A stretch of 64,000 nt of DNA from Rhodocyclaceae bacterium. GTDB lineage: Bacteria > Pseudomonadota > Gammaproteobacteria > Burkholderiales > Rhodocyclaceae. Below, piece by piece: positions 54,095 through 62,842 of the stretch. The position numbers were made by a program, and so were the translations under genes. Each line of letters opens with the position of its first letter. The stretch's first letter is position 1. Where the stretch lies: positions 1-64,000 of the forward strand of contig JAGRFY010000025.1 of assembly GCA_020445765.1 (NCBI GenBank). The letters are read 5' to 3'. The notes under the pieces were generated by a model, which was given only the letters and a program-made list of their open reading frames with translations, was not told the DNA's origin and searched no databases.

Positions 54095-54940
54095 ATGCTC
54101 AGTTACCGCCATGCCTTCCATGCCGGCAATCACGCCGACGTGCTCAAGCACTGCGTGCTGCTGGCGCTGCTCGATCATCTGGTGCGCAAGGACAAGCCGC
54201 TGACCCTGGTGGACACCCATGCCGGTGCCGGTCGCTATGCCCTCGACAGTGTCCATGCGGACAAGACCGGCGAGTGGCGCAATGGCGTCGCACGCATCTT
54301 CGCCCGCGAGGCCTTGCCGCCTCTGCTGGAGCGCTACCGCAGGGCGGTGCTGGCGTTCAATCGCGGCGGCGACCTGCGCTTTTACCCGGGCTCGCCAGCG
54401 CTGTTGCACGGCGTGCTACGTGCCGACGATCGGCTGCGACTGTTCGAGCGCCACCCGACCGATTTCGGTTTTCTCGAGAAGGCCTTTGGCGGCGGCGACA
54501 GGCGGGTCGTGCTGGCGTGCGAAGACGGCTTGCGCGGACTGCGGGCGCTGTTGCCGCCGCCGAGCCGTCGGGCGCTGGTGATGATCGATCCGGCCTACGA
54601 GCGGCGCGAGGAATACCCGGCGGTGGTCGATGCGCTGCGTGACGGCCTGCGGCGTTTCGCGGGCGGCTGCTACATGGTCTGGTATCCCCGTCTGCAGAAG
54701 CCGGAATCCAAGCTGATCGCCGGCCAGTTGCTGGCGCTGGCGCCGCCTTCGTGGCTTCACGTGTGGCTCGACGTGGCCCGGCCCGCCCATGACGGCTTCG
54801 GCATGCACGGCAGCGGCCTGGTGGTGTTCAACCCGCCATGGACGCTGCCGAAGGACCTGGCGGAGACGATGCCGGTGCTGGTCGACTGCCTCGGCCAGGA
54901 CGGCCACGCGCGCCATGGGCTCGAGTGTCACATCCCGTGA
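54095..54940 (+). CDS. rlmJ: 23S rRNA (adenine(2030)-N6)-methyltransferase RlmJ
   Basis: A 281-residue protein matching RlmJ from MLSYRHAFHAGNHADVLKHC onward, with LVDTHAGAGRYAL (SAM motif), the catalytic DPAYERREEY box and HGSGLVVFNPPWTLP. It methylates A2030 of 23S rRNA. Tail to tail with the DUF1415 gene (16-bp gap). Confidence 0.95.
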   Translation: MLSYRHAFHAGNHADVLKHCVLLALLDHLVRKDKPLTLVDTHAGAGRYALDSVHADKTGEWRNGVARIFAREALPPLLERYRRAVLAFNRGGDLRFYPGSPALLHGVLRADDRLRLFERHPTDFGFLEKAFGGGDRRVVLACEDGLRGLRALLPPPSRRALVMIDPAYERREEYPAVVDALRDGLRRFAGGCYMVWYPRLQKPESKLIAGQLLALAPPSWLHVWLDVARPAHDGFGMHGSGLVVFNPPWTLPKDLAETMPVLVDCLGQDGHARHGLECHIP

Positions 54941-54956
54941 CCACGGCAGCGCAGTT

Positions 54957-55499
54957 TCAGCCCAGCAGGTAGGGGAACAGTCGCGCCCGTTCGTCCGGCG
55001 ACAGCGCGCGCACCCGGCGGATGTTGGCGGCGGGGATCGCGTCGGGGTCGGGATGACGCGCCAGCACGCGGCTGAGGCTGGCCTCGCGGATCAGGTGCAG
55101 GATCGGGCACGGCGAGCGGTTGGTCAGGTTGGCCGGATCGTCTGCAGCGGTGTCGGCGAAAACGTAGGCCGGGTGGAAGCTCGCGATCTGGAATTCGCCC
55201 TCCCAGCCATACTGGTGCAGCAGCAGTTCGGCAAAGTCGACGTAGCGCAGGTAGTCGTCGAAGTCGGCCAGCAGGCCGTCGATCGCCAGCAGCGTGGTCT
55301 CCAGTTCGGCCGCATCGGTGGCCGCCAGTCGCTCGAGTTCGGCCAGCAGCGCGTCGGTCAGCCGGTCTTCGTCGGGCGGCTGGCAGAGGGCGATCCGTAC
55401 CTGTCCGCGCCGCCGCGGTGCGGCGGCGAACGGGCACAGGTCGAGGCCGATCACGACCTCGTCGAGCCACTGCTGGACTGCGGTTTCGAGCTCGCTCAT
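54957..55499 (-). CDS. DUF1415 family protein
   Basis: A 180-residue protein with VQQWLDEVVIGLDLCPFAAA near the start, ELLLHQYGWEGEFQIASFHP, YVFADTAADDPANLTNRSPC and PILHLIREASLSRVL, the conserved blocks of DUF1415. Function is unknown. It overlaps the stop of the BCS1-like AAA gene by four bases and so is made together with it. Confidence 0.88.
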   Translation of the reverse strand: MSELETAVQQWLDEVVIGLDLCPFAAAPRRRGQVRIALCQPPDEDRLTDALLAELERLAATDAAELETTLLAIDGLLADFDDYLRYVDFAELLLHQYGWEGEFQIASFHPAYVFADTAADDPANLTNRSPCPILHLIREASLSRVLARHPDPDAIPAANIRRVRALSPDERARLFPYLLG

Positions 55500-56749
55500 G
55501 AGGCGTCGGTGGCAGATGCCAGTTGTCTGATGCGGGCGGCCGCGGCCGCCGGTTCGTCCACTTCGAGCAGGACCTGCTGAATTCGCGCCGGGCTCAGTCG
55601 TCCCGGCGGGCAACTCGCCGCCAACTGTTCGGCCAGTGCGGGCTCGGATGGATGGAAGCGCAGGAACAGGGTGCGCAACTGGTCGCTGCCGGCATTGCCG
55701 ATCTCCAGCGCCAGATCGATGCGCCCGGGGCGGATCAGCGCCGGATCGAGCCGTTCGAAGTGATTGGTGGTCAGGATCACGATGCGTCCCTCCTGCGCGG
55801 CGACGCCGTCGAGCGCGTTGAGCAGGCCGCTGAAACTCACCTCGATGCGCTGGTCCTGCTTGTCGCGGGCGGCGAAGAAGGCATCGATGTCCTCGATCAG
55901 GATCATCGAGCGCGGCGGCGTCTTCTGCAGCAATTCGGCGATGGTCTGGTCGTTGAGCTTGGGATTGGTCAGGGACAGCGCACACAGCTTGAGGTGCAGT
56001 TCGCCGGCCAGGGCATAGGCCAGGCTGGTCTTGCCGGTGCCCGGCGGTCCGTGGAGCAGGTAGCCGCGCCGCCACGGGATGCCGAGCTCGGCGTACCACT
56101 GGCGGCGGGCGAAGAACTCGTCGATGTCGGCCAGCAGGCGCTCGCGCAGATCGCCGTCGAGCACCACCGAGTCGATCCGGCGCCGCGGCCTCGAGTCGGC
56201 GAGGTTCCAGGCCTCGCCCCACTTGTCGGCGGTGTAGAGCCGGGTGTGGTCGGCGACGTGGGCGTGGGCCTTGCGGATGATCTCTTCAAGGATGCCCTCG
56301 AGCAGCCGACGGCGTGCGAACAGGGCACTGATGCGGAGCGTCTCGATGACCTGCAGGTTCACGGTGATGTCGCGCTGGATCCACATCGGTCGCCCACCGT
56401 GCCAGAACAGGTGGAATCCCGGTGCCGGGCTGTAGAGCAGTCGTGGCAGGCCTTCCGGGTCGTCGTCGGTGTCGTTGTCGCGGTGGTCCTGGATGACGGT
56501 GAACAAGCGGCTGTGGCGACCGTAGGGGAGGTCATTTAGCCAGCCGACGCAGGCGTGGAAGAGGTCGCTGCGGCTGTCGATCACCGCCGTGACGATGAAG
56601 ACACGCTTGAGATGGCCCCACAGCATGCCCGGCAGCTTGCGCAGGGCGGCAATCAGCACGCCGGCGAGGCCGAGCACCAGGCCGCCGCTGACGATCTGGC
56701 TCTGCAGCTGGGTCTCGATGGTCTGCCGCAGGGCGTCCCAGGCGCTCAT
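55496..56749 (-). CDS. BCS1-like membrane-anchored AAA+ ATPase
   Basis: A 417-residue protein with a membrane helix (about 18-37), a middle region resembling the BCS1 N-terminal domain (PGFHLFWHGGRPMWIQRDI), and a AAA core: GPPGTGKTSLAYALAGELHL Walker A (about 224), MILIEDIDAFFAARD Walker B (about 262), LLNALDGVAAQEGRIVILTT, NHFERLDPALIRPGRID. Mitochondrial BCS1 moves the folded Rieske protein across the inner membrane; the bacterial counterpart's client is unknown. It lies between the kinase-like gene and DUF1415. Confidence 0.85.
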   Translation of the reverse strand: MSAWDALRQTIETQLQSQIVSGGLVLGLAGVLIAALRKLPGMLWGHLKRVFIVTAVIDSRSDLFHACVGWLNDLPYGRHSRLFTVIQDHRDNDTDDDPEGLPRLLYSPAPGFHLFWHGGRPMWIQRDITVNLQVIETLRISALFARRRLLEGILEEIIRKAHAHVADHTRLYTADKWGEAWNLADSRPRRRIDSVVLDGDLRERLLADIDEFFARRQWYAELGIPWRRGYLLHGPPGTGKTSLAYALAGELHLKLCALSLTNPKLNDQTIAELLQKTPPRSMILIEDIDAFFAARDKQDQRIEVSFSGLLNALDGVAAQEGRIVILTTNHFERLDPALIRPGRIDLALEIGNAGSDQLRTLFLRFHPSEPALAEQLAASCPPGRLSPARIQQVLLEVDEPAAAAARIRQLASATDAS

Positions 56750-56860
56750 GCGCGATGGCTCGAATCGGTGCGGCGAGGCTTCATGTGTGGCGGCGGCCGG
56801 GGCACGGGGGCAGGCCGCAGTGTAATCGATGGCGGGCAGGGCGGCGGCGGCTGCTGCGGT

Positions 56861-57457
56861 TCAGCCGATGAAGACCGGGTCCGAGAACACCAGCGTGCCG
56901 TCGGCGCGCATCATCAGGTTGTCGGCGTTGAGGATGTCCGGCAACACCTGGTATTCCTCGATGAAATCCGACAGCGCGATGAGCGCCCGGTGGATGCTCT
57001 CGGATGCGATCGTCGGGCCCTGGACGAGGTGATACAGCGCGATGCGACCCATGTCGCGGCCGAGTTGGGCCCACTGGCGACAGCCTTCCCAGTAACGCTC
57101 GATCAACTCGCAGGCCTGGTCCGCGGCGGTGCTGCCAGGGACCAGCGGCAGCAGACGCTCGACTTCGAGCAGGTGGAAAGGGTAGCCGGACAGGGCCCGG
57201 CCGACTTCGCCGTGATCGGCGAACACGGTCAGGAAATGGGGGCCCTGCGGCCGGTCATCGGCGGTATAGAGGAAGTAGTCGGCCGGCGAGCTCACCAACT
57301 TCATGACCCGCGCCGGCTGCGTCGCGTCGAGCACGATGCTGTATTCGCCGCGGGCGATTTCACGGCGGCCGTCGAGCAGCGGGTGCGCTGGCACCGGATC
57401 GGGCAGGACGATGTCGGCCCGGCCCAGCGCCGTGCGGGCGGCGGCGATGTCGATCAC
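56861..57457 (-). CDS. Small protein with protein-kinase/phosphotransferase-like motifs
   Basis: A 198-residue protein, not firmly assigned. It has a possible nucleotide-loop and lysine strand (REIARGEYSIVLDATQPARV then MKLVSS, about 33-58) and at the extreme C-terminus PDILNADNLMMRADGTLVFS followed by DPVFIG, which resembles the catalytic loop (D-x4-N) and the metal-binding Asp of eukaryotic-like or aminoglycoside-type kinases. The protein ends right after that Asp, so the substrate lobe is missing. Located 13 bp after fabI and 111 bp before the BCS1-like gene. Confidence 0.55.
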   Translation of the reverse strand: MIDIAAARTALGRADIVLPDPVPAHPLLDGRREIARGEYSIVLDATQPARVMKLVSSPADYFLYTADDRPQGPHFLTVFADHGEVGRALSGYPFHLLEVERLLPLVPGSTAADQACELIERYWEGCRQWAQLGRDMGRIALYHLVQGPTIASESIHRALIALSDFIEEYQVLPDILNADNLMMRADGTLVFSDPVFIG

Positions 57458-57470
57458 CGGGCGCCCCGTG

Positions 57471-58250
57471 TCAGCCGATGATGTTGTAGCCGGCGTCGAC
57501 GAAATGTACGCCGCCGGTGATGTAGCGCCCGGCGTCGGAAACCAGGAAGGCGGTCAGCGCGCCGATGTCTTCCGGGGTCACCAGCTTGTGCATCGGCGCG
57601 CGCTCGACGGCGGAGGCCATCAGTCCGTCGAAGCCGGCGATGCCCGATGCGGCGCGGGTCATCAGCGGTCCCGGCGAAACCGCATTGACGCGAATGTTCT
57701 TCTGTCCGAGCTCGAAGGCCATGTAACGGGTCGCCGCTTCGAGGGCGGCCTTGCACAGTCCCATCACGCCGTAGTTGGCAATGACCTTTTCCGAGCCGAG
57801 GTAAGTCATCGTCACCAGCGCGCCGCCGCCGGCTTTCTGGAGCAGGGGTTCGGCGGCCTTGGCGAGGCGCACGAAGGAGTGGGTGGAGACGTCCATCGCC
57901 TGCGCGAAGCCGTCCGCCGAGGTGTCGACCACGCGGCCGTGCAGGTCGTCGCGCTTGGCGAAGGCCATCGAGTGAATCGCGAAATCGAGGCGACCGAAGG
58001 CGTCGTCGATGGCCGCGAAGGTCGCTTCGACCGTCTCCGGCCGGGTCGCGTCGAGCAGGTGCACGTGCTTGACCCCGAGGCGTTGCACCACCGGCTCGAT
58101 GAAGGCCCGGGTCTTTTCGTTCTGGTAACTGATGACCAGCTTGGCGCCGGCGTCGACGCAGGCTTCGGCCACGCCGGTCGATATGGATTTTTCGTTGGCG
58201 ATACCGGTGATCAGGCCGATCTTGCCTTGGAGGTCTACGAGAGAAGGCAT
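57471..58250 (-). CDS. fabI: Enoyl-ACP reductase FabI (NADH)
   Basis: A 259-residue FabI-type short-chain dehydrogenase: GKIGLITGIANEKSISTGVA, DAAFGRLDFAIHSMAFAKRD-type segment, MTYLGSEKVIANYGVMGLCK (the Tyr-x6-Lys pair) and IRVNAVSPGPLMTRAASGI. It reduces enoyl-ACP in fatty-acid elongation. A GGAG site favours the start at 58250; another ATG four codons upstream is possible. Confidence 0.93.
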   Translation of the reverse strand: MPSLVDLQGKIGLITGIANEKSISTGVAEACVDAGAKLVISYQNEKTRAFIEPVVQRLGVKHVHLLDATRPETVEATFAAIDDAFGRLDFAIHSMAFAKRDDLHGRVVDTSADGFAQAMDVSTHSFVRLAKAAEPLLQKAGGGALVTMTYLGSEKVIANYGVMGLCKAALEAATRYMAFELGQKNIRVNAVSPGPLMTRAASGIAGFDGLMASAVERAPMHKLVTPEDIGALTAFLVSDAGRYITGGVHFVDAGYNIIG

Positions 58251-58415
58251 GGCTGGCTCCATGGACAGGTGTCAGGGATAGTGCGACGCAACAAGAATGA
58301 ACGCAATTCATTACGACTGCGAGCACGAGCATCTTGAGGAGGGTTGTTGGTTTCACGCGACCGACGTGACAAACGGCCTTTCCTTTGTTGTTGCACTGCA
58401 ATATCATGCTTCCCG

Positions 58416-58934
58416 ATGTCAATCAGTCCCGAGCCGATGGAATCCGCACCCATTTTCGTCTTTCTCGATTTCGACGGCGTCACCCACCCATGGGGTGAGG
58501 TCGAGGATTTCCGCTGCCTGCCGCGGGTCGAGGAAGTCCTGCGGCGATTCGAGGAGCTCCGGGTGGTGATCACTTCCGACTGGCGCACGCTGTTCTCCGA
58601 GCGCAAGCTGGCGGCCCGCTTTGCCGAGGACCTGCGATCCAGGGTCGTCGGCGTGACGCCGCACATCGTGCCGCGCAAGGGCGGCGACCTCCACGGCCTG
58701 CGCGAACGCGAGGCACGCCAATGGCTCGCGGAATCGGGCCACGAGGGCGGGCGTTGGCTCGCCGTCGACGACGCACCCGGCAACTGGCTGACCCGTTCGC
58801 GGCTGGTACTGACCGACTTCAAGCGCGGCTTCACCCAGGAGGACGCGGTGGTCATGGCGCGTCTGATCGAGCGGCTGCGCGAAGGTACCGACGGCCTCGA
58901 CGAGCATCCATTGCGCACCGTGCTGTGGGCCTGA
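58416..58934 (+). CDS. HAD-like hydrolase-domain protein
   Basis: A 172-residue protein with the HAD motif I variant FVFLDFDGVTHPWGEV, motif II-like RVVITSDWRTLFSERKL, and WLAVDDAPGNWLTRSRLVLT as the acidic motif. Such HAD-domain-in-Swiss-Army-knife-RNA-repair relatives are seen as stand-alone proteins of unknown substrate. An ATG at 58437 is an alternative start. Confidence 0.75.
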   Translation: MSISPEPMESAPIFVFLDFDGVTHPWGEVEDFRCLPRVEEVLRRFEELRVVITSDWRTLFSERKLAARFAEDLRSRVVGVTPHIVPRKGGDLHGLREREARQWLAESGHEGGRWLAVDDAPGNWLTRSRLVLTDFKRGFTQEDAVVMARLIERLREGTDGLDEHPLRTVLWA

Positions 58935-59032
58935 GTCGGCGCGGCTGAGTCGGCGCGGCTTGCGGCCGGCGCCCCGCTGCAGGCACACTCGACGGACGAC
59001 GGAACATCCTTGCGCATGGGGGCGCCGCGTTC

Positions 59033-59353
59033 GTGCCGGGCACCGAGATCCTCGTCATGGTGGCGATTGGGCTTGCCGTGTGGTTCTGGGTCGACACCCT
59101 GAACGCGCGCGAGGCCGGCATGGCCGCGGTTCGCGAGGCCTGCCGTGCCGCCAGCCTGCAACTGCTCGACGACACCGTCGCCACCGCCTCGGTCCGACTC
59201 GGCCGCAACGATCGCGGTCACGTGGCGATCCGCCGCGTCTACCAGTTCGAGTACAGCGACACCGGCGACAATCGTCGCAATGGCAGCGTCACGCTGCTCG
59301 GCAGCCGCGTCGTGATGATGTCGATCAGCCCGGAGCTGGTGGAACTGGTATGA
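59033..59353 (+). CDS. DUF3301 family membrane-anchored protein
   Basis: A 106-residue protein with one N-terminal membrane helix (LVMVAIGLAVWFWV) and a cytoplasmic part including NAREAGMAAVREACRAASLQ, LLDDTVATASVRLGRN and RRVYQFEYSDTGDNR, matching DUF3301. The start is GTG; an ATG at 59057 would remove part of the helix. Its stop overlaps the cupin start (ATGA). Confidence 0.8.
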   Translation: MPGTEILVMVAIGLAVWFWVDTLNAREAGMAAVREACRAASLQLLDDTVATASVRLGRNDRGHVAIRRVYQFEYSDTGDNRRNGSVTLLGSRVVMMSISPELVELV

Positions 59354-60027
59354 CTGGCCCCGTGCGGCTGCGGGCGGACTTCGGCAGGCGCGAGGTCGTC
59401 GATTGCGACCTGCTGCCGTGGCAGGCATCGCCGCTGCCGGGTGTCGAGCGGCGGATGCTCGACCGTATCGGCGACGAGGTCGCGCGCGCCACCAGCATCG
59501 TGCGCTACGCGGCCGGCGCCGCCTTCGCGCCCCACGAACATCCGCTCGGCGAAGAGTTTCTGGTCCTCGAGGGCTGCTTCGAGGACGAACACGGCCACTA
59601 TCCGACCGGCCACTACGTGCGCAATCCTCCCGGCTCGCGCCACGCACCGGGATCGCGCGACGGCTGCACGATCTTCGTCAAGCTGCGGCAGTTCGCGCCG
59701 AACGACCGTCAGCGCCGGGTCGTCGATACCTGCCGGGGTGCCTGGTATCCGGGCCCCGCCGACGGCATTTCGGTGCAGGCCCTGCATGACTTCGGCACCG
59801 AGCGGGTGGTGCTCCAGCGCTGGCACCGCGATGCACGTCTCGGAAACCATCGGCATGCCGGTGGCGCCGAGGTGCTGGTGCTGGAAGGGGCATGGCAGGA
59901 CGAATTCGGGCGCTATCCGGCCGGGACCTGGCTGCGCCTGCCCGCGGACGGCGCCCACGCGCCGCACACTTCAGAAGGCTGCCTGCTGTGGCTCAAGAGC
60001 GGGCACCTTGGGGCATTGGCCGGATGA
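59350..60027 (+). CDS. Double cupin protein (ChrR-like cupin)
   Basis: A 225-residue protein with two cupin units. The first has AAGAAFAPHEHPLGEEFLVL, EGCFEDEHGHYPTGHYVRNP and SRHAPGSRDGC; the second has NHRHAGGAEVLVLEGAWQDE and FGRYPAGTWLRLP with AHAPHTSEGC. They keep the HxHxxxxE-type metal set. ChrR-cupin domains occur in zinc-binding anti-sigma factors, but here there is no sigma-binding domain, so it may be an enzyme or sensor. Starts overlap neighbours by four bases on both sides. Confidence 0.82.
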   Translation: MTGPVRLRADFGRREVVDCDLLPWQASPLPGVERRMLDRIGDEVARATSIVRYAAGAAFAPHEHPLGEEFLVLEGCFEDEHGHYPTGHYVRNPPGSRHAPGSRDGCTIFVKLRQFAPNDRQRRVVDTCRGAWYPGPADGISVQALHDFGTERVVLQRWHRDARLGNHRHAGGAEVLVLEGAWQDEFGRYPAGTWLRLPADGAHAPHTSEGCLLWLKSGHLGALAG

Positions 60028-60623
60028 ATTTCCTGGCCCACGCCTGGCTGGCCGGCGAGCATTCCGCCCGCCGGATCGGCGGCCTTGCCGGCGATTTCGT
60101 CAAAGGGCCGCTGCCGGCCGGATTGCCGCCGGACCTCGCCTCCGGCGTTGGGCTCCATCGGGCGATCGACAGCTTCTCCGAACGGCATCCGGCCTTCGTC
60201 GCCAGCCGCGCGCGGGTCGGCGCCTCGCGCCGCCGCTACGCCGGCGTCCTGGTGGACATGTTCTACGACCACCTGCTGGCCATCCACTGGACGCGCTTCT
60301 CCGAACAGGCGCTGGTGGCGTTCAGCGCCGAGACCTACCGCATGACCGAGGCACGCCTGTCGGACCTGCCGGCCGCATTCGGCGAGGTCTTCGAGCGGAT
60401 GCGGTCGGGCGACTGGTTGTCGGCGTATCGCGAGCCGCAGGCGCTGGCCGATGCGCTGGCGCGAATGTCCCGTTATCGCATCCGGCGTGCCAATCCGCTG
60501 GCCGACGGCTTCGACGAGTTCGAAGCGGCGCGTGCCGGCTTCGAGGCCGATTTTCTGCAATTCATGCCGGACGCGCTGGCATTCGCCAGGCAATGGCAGT
60601 CCCCCGGAGGACGACGCGCATGA
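60024..60623 (+). CDS. acpH: Acyl carrier protein phosphodiesterase
   Basis: A 199-residue protein matching AcpH: MNFLAHAWLAGEHSARRIGG, LAGDFVKGPLP, GVGLHRAIDSFSERHPAFVA, VLVDMFYDHLLAIHW and PEALADAL-like and LADGFDEF segments. It removes the phosphopantetheine group from holo-ACP. Third gene of a run coupled by ATGA overlaps. Confidence 0.92.
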   Translation: MNFLAHAWLAGEHSARRIGGLAGDFVKGPLPAGLPPDLASGVGLHRAIDSFSERHPAFVASRARVGASRRRYAGVLVDMFYDHLLAIHWTRFSEQALVAFSAETYRMTEARLSDLPAAFGEVFERMRSGDWLSAYREPQALADALARMSRYRIRRANPLADGFDEFEAARAGFEADFLQFMPDALAFARQWQSPGGRRA

Positions 60624-60904
60624 CCCGATCCCTGCGCAGTGCACTGGAACGCCTCGCCGGCGGCCACATCTCGGCGCACCAGTGCGTCGCCGTTTGGCGC
60701 GCGGACGCGCCGCCGGCGCTGGCCGAACTGCCGCCGCGCTTCGGCGAGGTGCTCGACCAACTGCTGATGCGGCTCGAATCCTCGGCCGGGTTCGCCGGCG
60801 AGAGTTGCTCGTTCGACCAGCAGGCGCTGGTCGCCGAGCTTTCATTGTGGCTCGACAGGGCCGAGGCCCGGCTGGTGCGACCGTCGACCAATGCGTCGCG
60901 CTGA
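60620..60904 (+). CDS. Small hypothetical protein coupled to acpH
   Basis: A 94-residue protein of no recognised family, starting MTRSLRSALERLAGGHISAH. It contains a probable helical stretch (VLDQLLMRLESSAGFAGESC) and a C-terminal DQQALVAELSLWLDRAEARL. The ATG overlaps the acpH stop by four bases, which supports it being translated. No signal peptide. Confidence 0.6.
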   Translation: MTRSLRSALERLAGGHISAHQCVAVWRADAPPALAELPPRFGEVLDQLLMRLESSAGFAGESCSFDQQALVAELSLWLDRAEARLVRPSTNASR

Positions 60905-60915
60905 TGCCGCCGCCG

Positions 60916-62145
60916 TCAGGCGCGCTTGCGGCAGTTGTCGAAGCGCCAGCGCACCCGTTTGGCAAACCACTCGGTCGTCAGCTCGCGGGTGATCTTCGGA
61001 CTCTTCAACTGGATGCGGGGAATCGTCGCCCGCGGCAGGGACTTGCCTTGACGCGCCTCGGCCAGACGAAATACCCGGCGATAGAGTTCGGTCCCGGCGA
61101 ACTCGGGCGCCTTTTCGAGGCGCAGCGCGCGATCGACCTGGCGCGGTGACAGATCGAGCCGCTCGATGATCCGGTCGATCGCCCGGCGGGTCTGGCTGGG
61201 CGTGTCGTCGGGGCGCCCGTCGCGGTAGCGCAGCAGGTCACCGTCGGGCGCCAGCCGGGCGCCGCTGGCCGCCGCCAGGGCCTGCTGGAAGGCGGCGTTG
61301 CGGCTCGCGTAGCGGCCCGCATTGAAATCGGCGAAGCGGAACACCGGATCGTCGTAGGGCGCCGGATAATCCATCAGGATCGCAATGCCGAAATACATGC
61401 CGCCGCGGCGGGTGAAGACCTCGTTGCGGATCGATTCGTCGACCCGGTACGGATAGCCGTGGCTGCGGGCATGGCGCTCGGCGAACGCGATGCTGACCTG
61501 CATTGGACCTCCGGTGCGCACCGGGTTGCGGTCGGCCAGCAACAACGGACCGAAGGGCAATTCGCCGATCATCTCCTGGTAGAGCTGGTTCATTTCGCGC
61601 TCGGTGCGCAGCGCGTCGATGCGCCGGCGGTAGCTGCGACCGTCCGGCGAGCGGGTCTCAAGCGCGCCGTCGAGCACCAGCCGAGGCACGCCGTAGCGCG
61701 CGCGGCGCGTTTCGATCTCCTTCCAGACGATCTTCGACAGGCCCGGCACCGGCGGGTCGGCGACGAACAGCGATTCCTGTTCGGTGATCGCGACGACGCT
61801 GCAGATGTTCTCTTCGGTGGCGGCGATGCCGAGGTCGTGAAAGGCGACTGCGATGTCCTTCGCCCAGCCGTCGGTGTCCTTGGCGCGGGACGGGATGTAG
61901 CGCCCGATGCGGCCGGCTGTCAGCGCCGGCGGCTGCGGCAGCGGCGTCACCACCGACGGCTCCGGCGGAGGCGTGCGCACCGGTGGCAACGGCGGGCTGA
62001 CCCGACTCTTCGGCGGCGCAGGCTGCTCGCCCGGCGTGGTCGGCAGGTCCGGCGACTGCCGCACTTCGGTCGGCGTCGCGCATGCGGCGATCAGTGCGCT
62101 GAGGCCGAGCGCCGGGAGCGAACGCCGTATTCGAGGTGCAAGCAC
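60916..62145 (-). CDS. DUF1615 lipoprotein
   Basis: A 409-residue protein with a lipoprotein signal (ALGLSALIAACATP), a long Pro-rich linker (about 25-75) and the DUF1615 body: ICSVVAITEQESLFVADPPV, GGPMQVSIAFAERHARSHGY, FTRRGGMYFGIAILMDYPAP, FADFNAGRYASRNAAFQQAL. The EQES and FNAG segments resemble lytic-transglycosylase-like proteins, but activity is unproven. The start is GTG, three bases after the folE stop. Confidence 0.85.
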   Translation of the reverse strand: MLAPRIRRSLPALGLSALIAACATPTEVRQSPDLPTTPGEQPAPPKSRVSPPLPPVRTPPPEPSVVTPLPQPPALTAGRIGRYIPSRAKDTDGWAKDIAVAFHDLGIAATEENICSVVAITEQESLFVADPPVPGLSKIVWKEIETRRARYGVPRLVLDGALETRSPDGRSYRRRIDALRTEREMNQLYQEMIGELPFGPLLLADRNPVRTGGPMQVSIAFAERHARSHGYPYRVDESIRNEVFTRRGGMYFGIAILMDYPAPYDDPVFRFADFNAGRYASRNAAFQQALAAASGARLAPDGDLLRYRDGRPDDTPSQTRRAIDRIIERLDLSPRQVDRALRLEKAPEFAGTELYRRVFRLAEARQGKSLPRATIPRIQLKSPKITRELTTEWFAKRVRWRFDNCRKRA

Positions 62146-62148
62146 GGA

Positions 62149-62778
62149 TCAGCGCTGGGGCATGATGCAGCGCAGGAACTCGTTTCTCGCCTGCTCGCTG
62201 CTTTCGAACTCGCCGGCCCAGGCCTGGGTCACGACCCGTTCGTCGCCGCGCCTGTCTTCGCCGAGCAGCAGGCAAAGCTGTTCGGCCTCGATCATGCAGG
62301 CGGCACCGCGGGCCTCGCCATGGTGCACCAGCGCGTCGGCGACGTCTCGGGTCATCCACTCCTGGTAGGTGAAGCGATGCCCGATGGCGTCGACCATGCG
62401 GGCGATGCGGCCGAAGCCGTGCAGTCGCCCGCCGGGCAGGTAGGCGACGTGCGCCACGCCCCGGAACGGCACCAGGTGATGGGGGCAGACGCCGTGCACC
62501 GCGATGCCGCGGATCACCACCATGTCGCGTCGCGGATCGGCAAAACCGTCACCGAGGGCCTCGGCCGGGTCGAGATCGTAGCCGCCGAGCAGGCGCTTCT
62601 GCCACAACTCGCGCACACGGCGTGCCGTGCGGCCGGTATGCACCGAGTCGTGCGGCACGCCGCAGGCCGACAGCAGGGCGCCAACCGCGGCCTCGAAGGC
62701 TTCGGCGTCGAAGGGGCCACTGCGGCCGATCCCGATGCATCCGCTCGGCGGATACCGGGGCTCGTGGCTGTCGGGCAT
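62149..62778 (-). CDS. folE: GTP cyclohydrolase I FolE
   Basis: A 209-residue enzyme with the FolE blocks: IAVHGVCPHHLVPFRGVAHV (zinc Cys/His), YLPGGRLHGFGRIARMVDAI, FTYQEWMTRDVADALVHHG and a late Cys in MIEAEQLCLLLGEDRRGDER. Residues are somewhat divergent from canonical FolE (EQLC in place of HxCM). It makes dihydroneopterin triphosphate from GTP for folate and other pterins. AGGAGG precedes the ATG. Confidence 0.88.
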   Translation of the reverse strand: MPDSHEPRYPPSGCIGIGRSGPFDAEAFEAAVGALLSACGVPHDSVHTGRTARRVRELWQKRLLGGYDLDPAEALGDGFADPRRDMVVIRGIAVHGVCPHHLVPFRGVAHVAYLPGGRLHGFGRIARMVDAIGHRFTYQEWMTRDVADALVHHGEARGAACMIEAEQLCLLLGEDRRGDERVVTQAWAGEFESSEQARNEFLRCIMPQR

Positions 62779-62842
62779 GGGTGCCTCCTTGCGATCGAAG
62801 GCCCGATGATACCGCGCGCCGGGCGGCACCCGCCGGGGATGG

